From Terriglobia bacterium (GTDB taxonomy: Bacteria > Acidobacteriota > Terriglobia > Bryobacterales > UBA6623), in assembly GCA_009841225.1 (NCBI GenBank), contig VXMF01000012.1, positions 1 to 64,000 on the forward strand: a DNA stretch of 64,000 nucleotides, written 5' to 3'. A program made the position numbers and the translations under genes. Shown here piece after piece: positions 8,651 to 17,745 of the stretch (position 1 is its first letter; each line of letters begins with the position of its first letter). The notes under the pieces were generated by a model. That model was given only the letters and a program-made list of their open reading frames with translations, did not search any database and had not been told where the DNA came from.

Positions 8651-9400
8651 GTGCGTACGCCCGTTGTTGCCGGTAACTGGAAGATGAATAAGACGGCCGC
8701 CGAAGCGGCGGCGTTCGTGGACGAGGTCAGCCCGCTCATCGCCAACACCGTTGGCCGCGAAGTCATCATTGCGCCGACCTTTCCGGCGCTGGCCGCGACA
8801 GTGGCAGTCGCCCGGGGCAGCAACATCCGCGTCAGCGCGCAGAACCTGCACTGGGAGGCCAGCGGCGCATACACGGGCGAGGTCTCGGCGGGCATGCTGG
8901 TCGAGATCGGCTGCACTCACGTGATCATTGGCCACAGCGAGCGGAGGCAGTACTTCGGCGAGAACGATGGCACGGTGCATCTCAAGACGCTGGCCGCCTT
9001 GGAAGCCGGTCTGACGCCGATCGTGTGCGTTGGCGAGACGCTGGAACAGCGTGAGGCAGGGAACACCGAAGCAGTCCTGACGGAGCAGTTCACGGCTGGG
9101 GTCGGCGCGTTGCAGCCCGAGCAGTTCGCCAAGCTGATCCTGGCCTACGAGCCGGTCTGGGCGATCGGCACCGGGCGCACTGCCACCCCAGAGATCGCCG
9201 AGGCGGCGCACCGGGAGATCCGGGCTCTGGCTGCCGAGCGCTTCGGGGAGACCATTGCCGGGAACGTGCGCATCCTGTACGGCGGAAGCGTCAAGCCGTC
9301 CAACTTCGCCGGCCTGTTGGGCTGTCCCAACATTGACGGCGGCCTCGTCGGCGGTGCCAGCTTGGACGCGCAGTCCTTCGCGGCGCTTGTTCGAGCGTAG
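8651..9400 (+). CDS. tpiA: Triosephosphate isomerase
   Basis: Cytoplasmic glycolytic enzyme that interconverts dihydroxyacetone phosphate and glyceraldehyde 3-phosphate. The 249-aa length is standard. Catalytic residues are visible: Lys11 in AGNWKMN, His95 in IIGHSERR and Glu167 in YEPVWAIGTG. The phosphate-binding end YGGSVKPSN is intact. The GTG start at 8651 is the only one that gives the family N-terminus, with a GGAGG-like site at about 8641-8645. secG follows after 30 bases, a common bacterial arrangement. Confidence 0.98.
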   Translation: MRTPVVAGNWKMNKTAAEAAAFVDEVSPLIANTVGREVIIAPTFPALAATVAVARGSNIRVSAQNLHWEASGAYTGEVSAGMLVEIGCTHVIIGHSERRQYFGENDGTVHLKTLAALEAGLTPIVCVGETLEQREAGNTEAVLTEQFTAGVGALQPEQFAKLILAYEPVWAIGTGRTATPEIAEAAHREIRALAAERFGETIAGNVRILYGGSVKPSNFAGLLGCPNIDGGLVGGASLDAQSFAALVRA

Positions 9401-9430
9401 CCAGGAGCCTCGGGGCATAATGGAGGGGAC

Positions 9431-9808
9431 ATGGTTATCCTGCTGACAACGCTGCACATCTTGGTGAGTTTCTTTCTCATCATCGTGGTGCTCCTGCAGA
9501 GCGGCAAGGCGGCCGATCTAGCCGGCGCGTTCGGCGGCATGGGGTCACAGACAGCCTTCGGTCCTAGGGGTGCCGCCACGGTCTTGTCCAAGGCGACGAC
9601 CACTGCGGCCGTGCTGTTCATGCTGACGTCGATCACGCTCGGAATCTGGCAGGGGCGCAACATCACCGGCCAGTCGGTGATCGACCGCAGCGGAGTCGGT
9701 AGCGAAACGTCGGAGGAAGAATCCGCTCCGGCCGAGACCGAGCCGCTCGTCCCGGCCACTTCGGAGCCTGCACCGGCCGATTCGGAAGCAGGCGGCGGCG
9801 AGCAGTAG
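9431..9808 (+). CDS. secG: Preprotein translocase subunit SecG
   Basis: Small inner-membrane partner of SecYE in protein export, 125 aa. The first helix is at about 2-22 (VILLTTLHILVSFFLIIVVL). It is followed by the family signature LLQSGKAADLAGAFGG, the conserved QTAFGPRGAATVLSKAT, and a second helix at about 57-75. The C-terminal 45 residues are rich in Glu, Pro and Ala, as in many SecG proteins. It lies 30 bases after tpiA and is probably co-transcribed with it. Confidence 0.95.
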   Translation: MVILLTTLHILVSFFLIIVVLLQSGKAADLAGAFGGMGSQTAFGPRGAATVLSKATTTAAVLFMLTSITLGIWQGRNITGQSVIDRSGVGSETSEEESAPAETEPLVPATSEPAPADSEAGGGEQ

Positions 9809-9865
9809 GTGCCGACCGCCCCCGCGGCGAGCTGGGAACAGCAAGCGCAGGGCGGTTGTCGAGAT

Positions 9866-9952
9866 GCGGAGGTGGCGGAACTGGCAGACGCGCTAGCTTG
9901 AGGTGCTAGTGGGAGCAATCCCTTGGGGGTTCGAGTCCCCCTCTCCGCACCA
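9866..9952 (+). tRNA. tRNA-Leu (anticodon GAG)
   Basis: The acceptor stem GCGGAGG pairs with TCTCCGC, followed by discriminator A and an encoded CCA. The anticodon stem-loop is CTAGC-TTGAGGT-GCTAG with anticodon GAG. The long variable arm (GGGAGCAATCCC) marks a class II tRNA. The T arm GGGGGTTCGAGTCCCC is perfect. A leucine tRNA beside secG is frequent in bacteria. Confidence 0.96.
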
Positions 9953-10144
9953 CGCCCTGCAGCTTGCCTGTGGGGTCGCGTTCCGCTTGATCAATGATTC
10001 GGTGCCAGTCTCGCGCTCGGCGTGACCGCCCGTCCCGGAGTCCAGCGAGTGAGATCTGGCCGAGCGTACAATCGTCATCGTGATCGCGGTGCCCAGGCTC
10101 GGTCGGAATGCCGAAGGGGTGCCATCGCAAGGGATGGATACAAC

Positions 10145-11311
10145 ATGAGACGTGCCAAACTGCTCCGGCTTGTAGCGGGGGCTGCGCTGCTTCTGCTGGG
10201 CTGTTCCAGCAGCGAAACGGAGCCTTCGGCGGAGCCAATCTTCTCCGACGAGCCCATCTGGAGTAGCGGTACCCAGACCTCGGGCGGGGATGGGATTGCA
10301 CGTCTGCTTGACGTGGATCGCGATGGCGACCTTGATTTCGTCACCAGCGCTCCCGAGCCCCGCCGCTGGGTGGCTTACCGTAACGAGGCCGGGACGATTG
10401 CCGCGGAGCCGTTTTGGCAATCGGATGAGACGACAGATTGCGACCATATCGACGTACTCGACTTCAACAAAGATGGCTGGATGGACCTAGCCGGGACGCA
10501 CGAGAGCTATTGCTCGCTGTATTTCAACCACTCCGGCGAATTCAATCAAGCCCCCGACTGGGAGACGGGATTGATCGCTAACGCGAACCAGATCGACTTC
10601 GGCGACTTCGATCAGGACGGCGATCTGGACATGGTGATGGCTGCGGGCGAGCCGATCGACGGCGTCGCCCTGTTCGTGAACGAGTCTGGTACGCCTGACC
10701 GGCAGGTGTCCAGAAAGCTGGGCCATGAAGAGTATTCCGAGTCGGCCATATTCGCCGACTCCGACGGTGACGGCGACCTAGACATCACCGCGGCCTACCG
10801 AGGCGGGAAGATCGTGCTGTTCGAGAACTCGAACGGCGAGTTCGACGGGGGAACCACGATCTTTGAAGATCTGGAGAGTCCGTGGACACAGCGGCTGTAC
10901 TGGCGCGATCTCGATGGCGATGGCGCGGCGGAGCTGTTCTGCGCCAAGGGGCCGTGGGGGGACGAACTTGGGACGAGCGTGCAGTTGGTCCTGCAAGAGG
11001 GCAGCGCCACGGCCGAAGTCCGCTGGCAAAGCAGCCCCGACACGGCGTTTCACGCCTTCGAATTCGCAGATGTGGACGGAGACGGCGATCTTGACGTGAT
11101 CGCATCCGACTACGCCCACGGAGGGAGCGTGGCTCTCTATCTCAACAGCGGAGAAGGGCTGGCTAGCGAGCCCGATTGGAGTGTGAAGACCAGCGGGCCG
11201 GCCCACGAAGCTGTCTTCGGAGACATCGATCAAGACGGCGATCTTGACCTAGCCGTCGGCTGCAGGGACCAAGCCCATATTTTCGAGAGTCAGTTGGCGG
11301 ACGGTGCTTAA
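10145..11311 (+). CDS. FG-GAP/VCBS repeat lipoprotein
   Basis: Predicted extracytoplasmic lipoprotein of 388 aa. The lipobox Cys is at residue 20 (LLLLGCSS). Seven calcium-binding-type loops of the form DxDxDGxxD are regularly spaced: VDRDGDLD, FNKDGWMD, FDQDGDLD, SDGDGDLD, LDGDGAAE, VDGDGDLD and IDQDGDLD. This count fits a seven-bladed beta-propeller like integrin alpha. The loop at WRDLDGDGAAE is the most divergent. The start at 10145 is set by the lipoprotein signal; the frame is open further upstream. The role is unknown; ligand binding or adhesion is a family-level guess. It stands alone between tRNA-Leu and a toxin-antitoxin remnant. Confidence 0.85.
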   Translation: MRRAKLLRLVAGAALLLLGCSSSETEPSAEPIFSDEPIWSSGTQTSGGDGIARLLDVDRDGDLDFVTSAPEPRRWVAYRNEAGTIAAEPFWQSDETTDCDHIDVLDFNKDGWMDLAGTHESYCSLYFNHSGEFNQAPDWETGLIANANQIDFGDFDQDGDLDMVMAAGEPIDGVALFVNESGTPDRQVSRKLGHEEYSESAIFADSDGDGDLDITAAYRGGKIVLFENSNGEFDGGTTIFEDLESPWTQRLYWRDLDGDGAAELFCAKGPWGDELGTSVQLVLQEGSATAEVRWQSSPDTAFHAFEFADVDGDGDLDVIASDYAHGGSVALYLNSGEGLASEPDWSVKTSGPAHEAVFGDIDQDGDLDLAVGCRDQAHIFESQLADGA

Positions 11312-11461
11312 CCGCCCGTTGGATTCGTCGAATCTAGCTGAGCTGCTTATGGCGCGAGAACCGGAGCGCGCCGCAGCGGTCTAGGTGCCCATCCAGCGAG
11401 AGTTTTGCGAGGGTGGGGTTGGCCGTTCCAGCGACATGGATAATGCATTTATACGCTTGAA

Positions 11462-11692
11462 ATGAGACGTGTGCAGTTCTACATCCAAGAGAGCCTGGAC
11501 GATGTGCTCCAAGTCGAAGCGGCAAAGCGCAAGCGGTCCAAGGCCTCGCTGATCCGAGAGTGTGTCGCAGCTCGTTATGGCGACAGCGTGCAACCCGACA
11601 GTGATCCGCTGACGGCCTTGATCGGTACTGTCGATATTGATCCTGAGGATGTCGGTGATGCGACCTACGGAAACGAGACTCGTCGACACTAG
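11462..11692 (+). CDS. Ribbon-helix-helix antitoxin (VapB-like)
   Basis: This 76-aa protein begins MRRVQFYIQESLDDVLQVEA, then KRKRSKASLIRECVAARYG: a beta strand followed by two helices, as in Arc/CopG-type antitoxins. The acidic C-terminal half (DIDPEDVGDATYG) would wrap the toxin. The next frame, a truncated PIN domain, overlaps its 3' end by 35 bases, so the pair was a vapBC-type operon. If the toxin is dead, this is a leftover antitoxin. The function is inferred from the fold pattern and context. Confidence 0.72.
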   Translation: MRRVQFYIQESLDDVLQVEAAKRKRSKASLIRECVAARYGDSVQPDSDPLTALIGTVDIDPEDVGDATYGNETRRH

Positions 11693-11786
11693 CTTCGGGG
11701 CCGGGCTGCTAGTGCCCCGCGATATTTACCACGCCGAAGCAGCGGGGATTCGGCACGAAGAGCGAAGCTTGCTGCAGCAGCAGTAA
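11658..11786 (+). pseudogene. Truncated PIN-domain (VapC-like) toxin remnant
   Basis: From ATG at 11658 a 42-residue frame reads MRPTETRLVDTSFGAGLLVP, then RDIYHAEAAG, and ends in TAA. The segment LVDTSF carries the first conserved PIN aspartate, and PRDIYHAEA matches the following helix of many VapC proteins. The usual length is about 130 aa. The other acidic residues of the active site are not found in the next 350 bases in any frame I checked. It overlaps the antitoxin gene, as expected for a toxin partner. Confidence 0.55.
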
Positions 11787-12125
11787 TTACGTCGAAGAAA
11801 CTTGTAGATTCTTGCGCAGGCGGGCAGAGCACGAAGTAGCTCTGTGAGCTTTCTGCCGGAGACGCGAACGCTCCACGGGCCAGTACGGTCAACCCTCAGG
11901 GGATGCAGCCGAAGGCCAGATCTGGATGGTCTCGCCAGTCGGTTTAACGTTGCTGAGCGGCAAATTCAGCCGTGAGCGGGGCGGCAGTCGGCGTTCCCCT
12001 TCACTTGACCGGAGGTGAGCCCGTCCCGCAGGCACTGCGAGGAGCACGCTGCTTGGAACGGGACCCTGCTGGAGAGAAACGTGGCCTGACAGCACTTGCA
12101 TCGCAAACGAGACTAGGTTATTGTG

Positions 12126-12131
12126 TATAAT
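12126..12131 (+). promoter_or_regulatory. Consensus -10 box for imuA
   Basis: TATAAT ends 17 bases before the imuA ATG, so the transcript leader would be only about 10 bases. No good -35 is seen at 16-18 bases. A strong -10 with a weak -35 would fit a promoter under regulation. Confidence 0.45.
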
Positions 12132-12132
12132 C

Positions 12133-12147
12133 GAAAAAAATACGAAC
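12133..12147 (+). promoter_or_regulatory. Possible LexA-type direct repeat
   Basis: GAAA, seven bases, then GAAC (12133-12136 and 12144-12147). This differs at one position from the GAAC-N7-GAAC direct repeat bound by alphaproteobacterial LexA. It sits between the -10 box and the imuA start, where a repressor would act. The LexA motif of this lineage is not known to me, so this is a weak call. Confidence 0.25.
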
Positions 12148-12148
12148 A

Positions 12149-12880
12149 ATGAACGTTTATAATCCATTAACGGTGGACATCCGCTCTCTCAGTGCCCTGA
12201 TCCGCGAGCACGGTTGGGGACATACCCTGCCGCAACGAGCGCAGCCTCGCCATGCGGCGGCCCCGACCGGGATCGAGGAATTTGACATTCGGCTGGGTGG
12301 CGGTCTTCTGCGCGGTGCGATTTGCGAGGTCATCGGGCCGTGCTCGTCTGGGCGCACTGGATTCTTGCTGGCGGTCCTGGCTCGTTCCACCCAAGCAGGT
12401 GAGATCGCGGCGTATGTTGATGCCACGGATTGTCTCGACCAGCGCTCGGCCGAGCAGGCCGGGGTCGAGCTGGGAAGGCTGCTGTGGATCCGTTGCAACG
12501 CCGAGGGGAGTCTGTGCGGGCCACAGGGAGCGCGGGGACATGCAGCATCTGACGAAGCGTGGCAGGCGGCGAACCTGGTCGCGGCGGCGGGCGGGTTCGG
12601 TGTTGTCGCGATCGATCTCGGAGGGCTCTCCAAACACCAGTTGGACCGCTGGCAGGGGCGGGCTTGGATGCGGCTTAAGCACGCGGTGGAGGGCTCTTCC
12701 ACCACCTTGGTCGTGCTTGCCGAGAGACACGTCGCTGGCAGCGCTGCGGGCATGGTGCTGCAACTGCGACGTCAGCGCACCGCATGGGAGGGCCTGCTGG
12801 GAGGGATCGACCTGCAGGTCGAAGTAGTCAAGGACAAAGCGTACAGAGCGGACGGCAAAGCCGCTGGGAGAGCCGCATGA
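12149..12880 (+). CDS. imuA: ImuA-like RecA-fold protein of the mutasome
   Basis: This 243-aa protein is distantly related to RecA/SulA and sits at the head of an imuA-imuB-dnaE2 cassette. The region GIEEFDIRLGGGLLRGAICE followed by VIGPCSSGRTGFLLAVLAR matches the RecA-like core, with a degenerate Walker A (GPCSSGRT). The frame ends in an ATGA overlap with imuB. In characterised cassettes ImuA and ImuB support the error-prone polymerase during damage-induced mutagenesis. The start is the only ATG before the conserved region, and no good Shine-Dalgarno is visible. Annotation pipelines may call it hypothetical. Confidence 0.75.
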   Translation: MNVYNPLTVDIRSLSALIREHGWGHTLPQRAQPRHAAAPTGIEEFDIRLGGGLLRGAICEVIGPCSSGRTGFLLAVLARSTQAGEIAAYVDATDCLDQRSAEQAGVELGRLLWIRCNAEGSLCGPQGARGHAASDEAWQAANLVAAAGGFGVVAIDLGGLSKHQLDRWQGRAWMRLKHAVEGSSTTLVVLAERHVAGSAAGMVLQLRRQRTAWEGLLGGIDLQVEVVKDKAYRADGKAAGRAA

Positions 12881-14469
12881 CGGCAGGGGTTTCCGGCCGG
12901 AGAGCGCAGCCAGCGTCCCTGTACGCGTCGCTATATGTCCCTGACTTCTCGGTCGCGGTGCTGCAGCGAGGGAAGCGGCGGCCAGACCCGACGGCAGTTG
13001 CCTGCGGGCAGCCCCCCAATCGGTTTGTGCATGCCGCAGATGCTGCCGTCAGGCGGTGCGGGGTGCGTGTCGGTATGGTCTTGGCCGCGGCACAGGCGCG
13101 ATACGCCAGCGCTGGGAAACTGCGGCCGTTGCGGGTATTGGATCGCGACGAAAGGGAAGAGCAGCGAGTGCAGGGCCTGTTGCTGGAACTGGCGGAGAAG
13201 GCGACGCCGCGCTTCGAGGAGGTTGCACCGGGGTTGCTCGTCCTCGATTGCAAGGGCCTGAGCGATCCGTATGCGACGGCCGGAGAGCTGGCATCCGGCG
13301 CGGCTGAGCTTGGCCTGAAGGCCAATGTCGGTGTTTCCATGAATCGCCTTGTCGCCCTTAGCGCGGCGCGCACGCAGCCAGGCATTACCCATGTCTACCC
13401 AGGCCAAGAGGAGGGGTTCTTGCAAGCCCTGCCGCTCGACACCCTGCCGCTGGGCGACGGGGAACTCAGGACCCTCAACCGCTGGGGGCTGCGCACGGTG
13501 GGGGAACTGGCACAGCTGTCGCCTGAGCGGTTGTCCGAGCGGTTCGGCGAGCGCGGGGCTTGCATGGCGCGGCTGGCACGGGGCAAGGAAAGTTCGACGC
13601 TGCAGGTCTACCAGCCGCCGGCAAGGCTGGAGGTGAGCCGGGACTTTGACTGGGAGATCGAAGCGCTCGAGCCGCTCATGCTGGCCATGGCCGACATGCT
13701 GGAGCAGCTCTGCATCAGGCTGCATGGCCTTGACCAGGCAGCTGGGGGCCTGACCACGCGTTTGCAGCTGGCCGATGGCGGAGAGTTTGAGCGGACGATT
13801 GAGCTGCCGTCCCCTCTGGGCGATGCGCAAGTTCTGCTGACGCTTGTGCGGATCGATTTGGCAGCACATCCGCCGTCGGCCGCGGTTGAGGGTGCGTATG
13901 TGTCTGCCAAGCCCGTGGAGCGCAGCCAAACGAGACGGGCCCTGTTCGGGCCGGAATCGGCCAGTCCGGAGCGCATGGCGGTGATGTTGGCACGCTTAGG
14001 CGGCTTGGTCGGAAGCGAGCGAGTCGGTGCGCCGAGCGTGCCAGACACGTACCGGCCGGGCGTAGCAGCGCTGAAGATGTTTCGACCGACGCCAGAGAAG
14101 GCGAAGGCAAGGAGCAGGGTGGCGTCCGTCCGGGCATTGGCTACTTCCGAACCGGTCGTGGCGCGGTCTTCTCGGCCCGCATTGGCCTGTGCCCCCACGC
14201 CCTCAAGGGCTTCTTTGGTTTTTCGCTGCTACCGGCCGTCTCATCCGGCAAGGGTGGTCCTGCACGAAGACCGACCGGCCCGGTTCGAAGCTCAGGGCGT
14301 GCGCGGTCCCGTGACGGCGTGCGCCGGCCCGTGGCGCGTTTCGGGCGAGTGGTGGACACCAGGCGGCTGGCAGTACCAGGAATGGGATGTGGAAGTTGCT
14401 GGCGGGCTCTACCGGGCTTGCTACGAGCGCACGACCGGGGAATGGTTCCTCGTGGGGGAGTACGACTGA
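12877..14469 (+). CDS. imuB: ImuB, Y-family polymerase-like protein without catalytic residues
   Basis: This 530-aa protein resembles DinB/UmuC. It begins SLYASLYVPDFSVAVLQR where active Y-family enzymes have a DxD-containing strand; the acidic pair is missing. The palm region LVLDCKGLSDPYATAGEL lacks the SxDE motif. The helix-hairpin-helix region (LNRWGLRTVGELAQLSPERL) and a little-finger-like domain (about 255-350) remain. This is the ImuB pattern: a non-catalytic adaptor that links the beta clamp, ImuA and DnaE2. The C-terminal domain ends with FEAQGVRGPVTACAGPWRVS, typical of ImuB. It overlaps imuA by four bases. Confidence 0.88.
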   Translation: MTAGVSGRRAQPASLYASLYVPDFSVAVLQRGKRRPDPTAVACGQPPNRFVHAADAAVRRCGVRVGMVLAAAQARYASAGKLRPLRVLDRDEREEQRVQGLLLELAEKATPRFEEVAPGLLVLDCKGLSDPYATAGELASGAAELGLKANVGVSMNRLVALSAARTQPGITHVYPGQEEGFLQALPLDTLPLGDGELRTLNRWGLRTVGELAQLSPERLSERFGERGACMARLARGKESSTLQVYQPPARLEVSRDFDWEIEALEPLMLAMADMLEQLCIRLHGLDQAAGGLTTRLQLADGGEFERTIELPSPLGDAQVLLTLVRIDLAAHPPSAAVEGAYVSAKPVERSQTRRALFGPESASPERMAVMLARLGGLVGSERVGAPSVPDTYRPGVAALKMFRPTPEKAKARSRVASVRALATSEPVVARSSRPALACAPTPSRASLVFRCYRPSHPARVVLHEDRPARFEAQGVRGPVTACAGPWRVSGEWWTPGGWQYQEWDVEVAGGLYRACYERTTGEWFLVGEYD

Positions 14470-14503
14470 TCCTGGCGCTGTGCCCGGGGTGGGCAGGTTG
14501 CGT

Positions 14504-17500
14504 ATGTATGTTGAGCTGCACAGTGCATCAGGGTTCAGCTTCTTGGAAGGGGCGTCGGATCCGGAGGACTTGGTGGGGACGGCCGCGAGTCTCGGACACG
14601 CGGCCTTGGCGCTGTGCGACCGCGATTCGGTTTCCGGAGCGCCGCGCTTGTTCCAAGCCGCGCGCGCCGCCGGCGTGCGCGCGCTGGTCGGCTGCGAGGT
14701 CTCGCTCGAACAGCAGGGTGTCAAGAAGGGGACGCCGAACGCAATTCTCGATCGGCGGCTGACGGTCTTGGTGCAAAGCCGCGCCGGGTACCGCAACCTC
14801 TGCCGCCTGCTCACCCGCATGAACCTGCGTGCGCCCAAGGGCGAGGGGCGGGCGCGCTGGCAGGACATTGAGGAATATTCCGCGGGGCTCGTCGCCTTGC
14901 TGCACGATCTGCGGGACGAGGATGCGGTGCGCGGCGTCTTCGGGCCCGGCAATGTGTACGTCGAACTGCAGCGCCATTTGATCCGCGAGCAGGAATGCGC
15001 CAATCGCGCCCGCATCGAATTTGCGCGGGCGCATCGCCTGCCCTTGCTTGCCACGAACGGTGTCCGCTACGACACCGCGGACCGCAAGCATCTTTTCGAC
15101 GCGCTGACCTGCCTCCGTTTCAAGCGCAAGCTGGACAACGCGGGGCGGTTGCTCGACGCCAACGCCGAGCGCTGCCTGAAGTCCTCTCGCGAGATGGAGC
15201 GTCTCTTCGCGGATTTGCCGGAAGCGGTGGCGGAGACGGCTGAGCTGAGCCAGCGGCTCAACTTCACACTGGAAGACTTGGGCTACGAGTTTCCGCGCTA
15301 CCCCTTGCCGCCAGGCGAGACGGCGGCTTCCTACTTGCGCGATCAGACCTTGCGCGGCGCGTCCGAGCGCTATCGCAAAGCGCCTCATCGCGCCAAGGCG
15401 TTGCGCCAGATCGACCACGAGCTGGCAGTGATCCGCAAGCTCGAGCTGGAAGGCTACTTTCTGATCGTTTGGGACTTGGTCGAATTCGCCCGGCGCAGCG
15501 GCATCCTGTGCCAGGGCCGGGGCTCGGCCGCCAACTCTGCCGTCTGCTACGCGCTCGGCATCACGGCCGTCGATCCGGTCGGGATGGACCTGCTCTTCGA
15601 GCGGTTTCTCTCGGAGGAGCGGGGAGAATGGCCCGATATCGACCTCGACCTGCCGTCCGGAGAGCAACGCGAGCGCGTCATCCAGCACGTCTACGCGCGT
15701 TATGGGGAGCGCGGAGCCGCCATGACGGCCAATGTGATCACCTATCGCGGCCGCAGCGCCGTGCGCGAGACGGGCAAGGTGCTGGGGTTTCCGGACGAGA
15801 TGATCGGAGAGCTGGCAAGATCCGTCAGCGGGTTTGAGTACCTCGACAGCCATGACGACCTGTTCCAGCACGCGGCGGAGGTGGGTCTGGACCGCAGGGA
15901 CCCGCGCGTGGCCCATTGGCTGAGACTGTGCCTGGACATTCGGGGACTGCCGCGCCATCTGGGTCAGCACTCCGGCGGCATGGTCGTTTGCCAGGGGGAC
16001 CTCGACGCAGTCGTGCCGCTGGAGAACGCCCGCATGCAAGACCGGGTCGTGGTCCAGTGGGACAAGGAGGACTGCGCCGACCTCGGCATCGTGAAGGTGG
16101 ACTTGCTGGGCCTGGGCATGATGGCGGTGTTGGAAGAAGCAACGGCGACTATCCGCTCTAGGGGGGGCGAGTTCGACTTGGCCTGCGTCCCCGCTGACGA
16201 CCCCGAGACGTATCGAATGATCCAGCGGGCCGACACGGTGGGTGTCTTTCAGATCGAGAGCCGCGCCCAGATGGCGACCTTGCCGCGCATCCGCCCGGCC
16301 TGCTTCTACGATCTGGTCGTCGAGGTGGCCATCATCCGCCCCGGCCCGATCACGGGCAACATGGTGCATCCCTATATCAACAGGCGGCTCGGGCGCGAGC
16401 CGATCCGCTACCCCCATCCGTCGCTCGAGCCGATTCTCAAGCGCACGCTGGGCGTGCCGCTGTTTCAAGAGCAGCTGTTGCGCATGGCGATGACGGCGGC
16501 GGGCTTCAGTGGCGGGCAGGCCGAGCAGTTGCGGCGGGCGATGGGGTTCAAGCGCTCGGTGGAGCGCATGGGCGAGTTGGAAGGGCGGCTCCGCCAAGGG
16601 CTTGCCCGCAACGGCATCGAAGGGGCGGCCGCCGCTGAAATCGTGAAGTCGATTTCGTCGTTTGCGCTGTACGGCTTTCCCGAGTCGCACTCGGCTAGCT
16701 TCGCCCTGCTGGCGTATGCCAGTTCGTACTTGAAGGCGCACTATCCGGCGGAGTTCCTGGCGGCCCTGCTCAACTGCCAGCCGATGGGCTTCTACTCGCC
16801 GTCCGTCTTGGTCAAGGATGCTCAGCGGCACGGCGTGCGCGTGCTGCCGATCGATGTCAATGCGTCGGACGTGCGCTGCACCGTGGTCGACCGGCCTGCG
16901 GCGGGGGCGGGCAGCGCTGCTTGCGTGCGTTTGGGGCTGGCGTATGTCAGCGAACTGCGGTCCGAGGCGGCTGCGAAGATCGTTGCGGATCGGGCCGAGC
17001 GATCTGCCTTCCGGTCGATTGGCGAGTTCTCTCGGCGCGTCCGGCTGCAGAAGAACGAGCTCGACACACTGGCCGAGATCGGTGCCCTGAACTCCCTCGG
17101 CGACGGCCTGCACCGGCGCGAGGCAATGTGGCAGGTGGAGGGCGCTTGGCGCCCGAAGGGGCCCCTCTTCGACGCTCAGGACGACAGCTTGCCCGAGCCC
17201 GGCCCGCTTGCTCCGATGGAGCCTCTGGAGCGTCTCGAGTCGGACTACCGCGGGGCCGGCCTGACGGTTGGCAAGCATCCGATGCACTACTTGCGCGGAC
17301 AGTTGGAGAGTGATGGCGTACTGTCCTCGCGTGACCTCGAGGCAACCCCCAACGGTCAGCGCGTATGGGCGGCCGGAGCCGTCATCACCCGACAGCGGCC
17401 GGGTACGGCCAAAGGCTTTTGCTTTGTCACGCTCGAGGACGAGCTAGGGGTGGCGAACCTGATTCTGACGCCGCAGGTGTTTCAAGCGAACCGGTCTACG

Positions 17501-17632
17501 GTGATGCACGAGCCATTCCTGCTGGCGGAGGGTGTGTTGCAGAACGCGGAGGGCACGGTCTCGGTGAAAGTGGACGCCTTGAAGCCGCTGATCGCACCGG
17601 CGCTTGGCATGCAATCACACGACTTCCACTGA
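14504..17632 (+). CDS. dnaE2: Error-prone DNA polymerase DnaE2 (ImuC)
   Basis: C-family polymerase of 1042 aa, the usual DnaE2 length and shorter than the replicative DnaE. Polymerase aspartates are visible in WPDIDLDLPSGE (Asp380 and Asp382 region) and in GIVKVDLLGLGMM (Asp533). The finger motif SGFEYLDSHDDLF is present, as are the HhH region (LVVEVAIIRPGPI, then GNMVHPYINRR) and a C-terminal OB-fold (VWAAGAVITRQRPG). The N-terminal PHP domain begins YVELHSASGFSFLEGAS and has lost several metal histidines, as is common in DnaE2. The ATG at 14504 follows imuB by 34 bases and completes the cassette. It acts in translesion synthesis. Confidence 0.93.
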   Translation: MYVELHSASGFSFLEGASDPEDLVGTAASLGHAALALCDRDSVSGAPRLFQAARAAGVRALVGCEVSLEQQGVKKGTPNAILDRRLTVLVQSRAGYRNLCRLLTRMNLRAPKGEGRARWQDIEEYSAGLVALLHDLRDEDAVRGVFGPGNVYVELQRHLIREQECANRARIEFARAHRLPLLATNGVRYDTADRKHLFDALTCLRFKRKLDNAGRLLDANAERCLKSSREMERLFADLPEAVAETAELSQRLNFTLEDLGYEFPRYPLPPGETAASYLRDQTLRGASERYRKAPHRAKALRQIDHELAVIRKLELEGYFLIVWDLVEFARRSGILCQGRGSAANSAVCYALGITAVDPVGMDLLFERFLSEERGEWPDIDLDLPSGEQRERVIQHVYARYGERGAAMTANVITYRGRSAVRETGKVLGFPDEMIGELARSVSGFEYLDSHDDLFQHAAEVGLDRRDPRVAHWLRLCLDIRGLPRHLGQHSGGMVVCQGDLDAVVPLENARMQDRVVVQWDKEDCADLGIVKVDLLGLGMMAVLEEATATIRSRGGEFDLACVPADDPETYRMIQRADTVGVFQIESRAQMATLPRIRPACFYDLVVEVAIIRPGPITGNMVHPYINRRLGREPIRYPHPSLEPILKRTLGVPLFQEQLLRMAMTAAGFSGGQAEQLRRAMGFKRSVERMGELEGRLRQGLARNGIEGAAAAEIVKSISSFALYGFPESHSASFALLAYASSYLKAHYPAEFLAALLNCQPMGFYSPSVLVKDAQRHGVRVLPIDVNASDVRCTVVDRPAAGAGSAACVRLGLAYVSELRSEAAAKIVADRAERSAFRSIGEFSRRVRLQKNELDTLAEIGALNSLGDGLHRREAMWQVEGAWRPKGPLFDAQDDSLPEPGPLAPMEPLERLESDYRGAGLTVGKHPMHYLRGQLESDGVLSSRDLEATPNGQRVWAAGAVITRQRPGTAKGFCFVTLEDELGVANLILTPQVFQANRSTVMHEPFLLAEGVLQNAEGTVSVKVDALKPLIAPALGMQSHDFH

Positions 17633-17745
17633 GCCTGCAGCCGCTACCGGCGCCCGTACATGCGCGGCTGCCGCATCCAGGCGCTGACACTGTGCGCGCG
17701 TCCCATGCCGACACAGCTCTTGCCCGTGTTACGGTAACTGCCTGC

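Larger units (their letters stand above)
11787..12148. other. Intergenic region upstream of the imu cassette
   Basis: About 360 bases with no convincing gene. The left part may be degraded toxin sequence, but I cannot align it. The right end holds the -10 box and the possible operator of imuA. Confidence 0.5.

Noticed and set aside
9841..9952. Integration at tRNA-Leu as a mobile-island boundary
   Set aside because: No duplicated 3' tRNA end and no integrase gene are seen in the window.
12144..12159. Gram-positive-type LexA box CGAAC-N4-GTTCG in front of imuA
   Set aside because: CGAAC and GTTT occur but with seven bases between them, so the spacing does not fit.
14528..17287. Minus-strand open frame of about 900 codons opposite dnaE2
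   Set aside because: The plus strand carries all polymerase motifs; the reverse frame has no recognisable domain.
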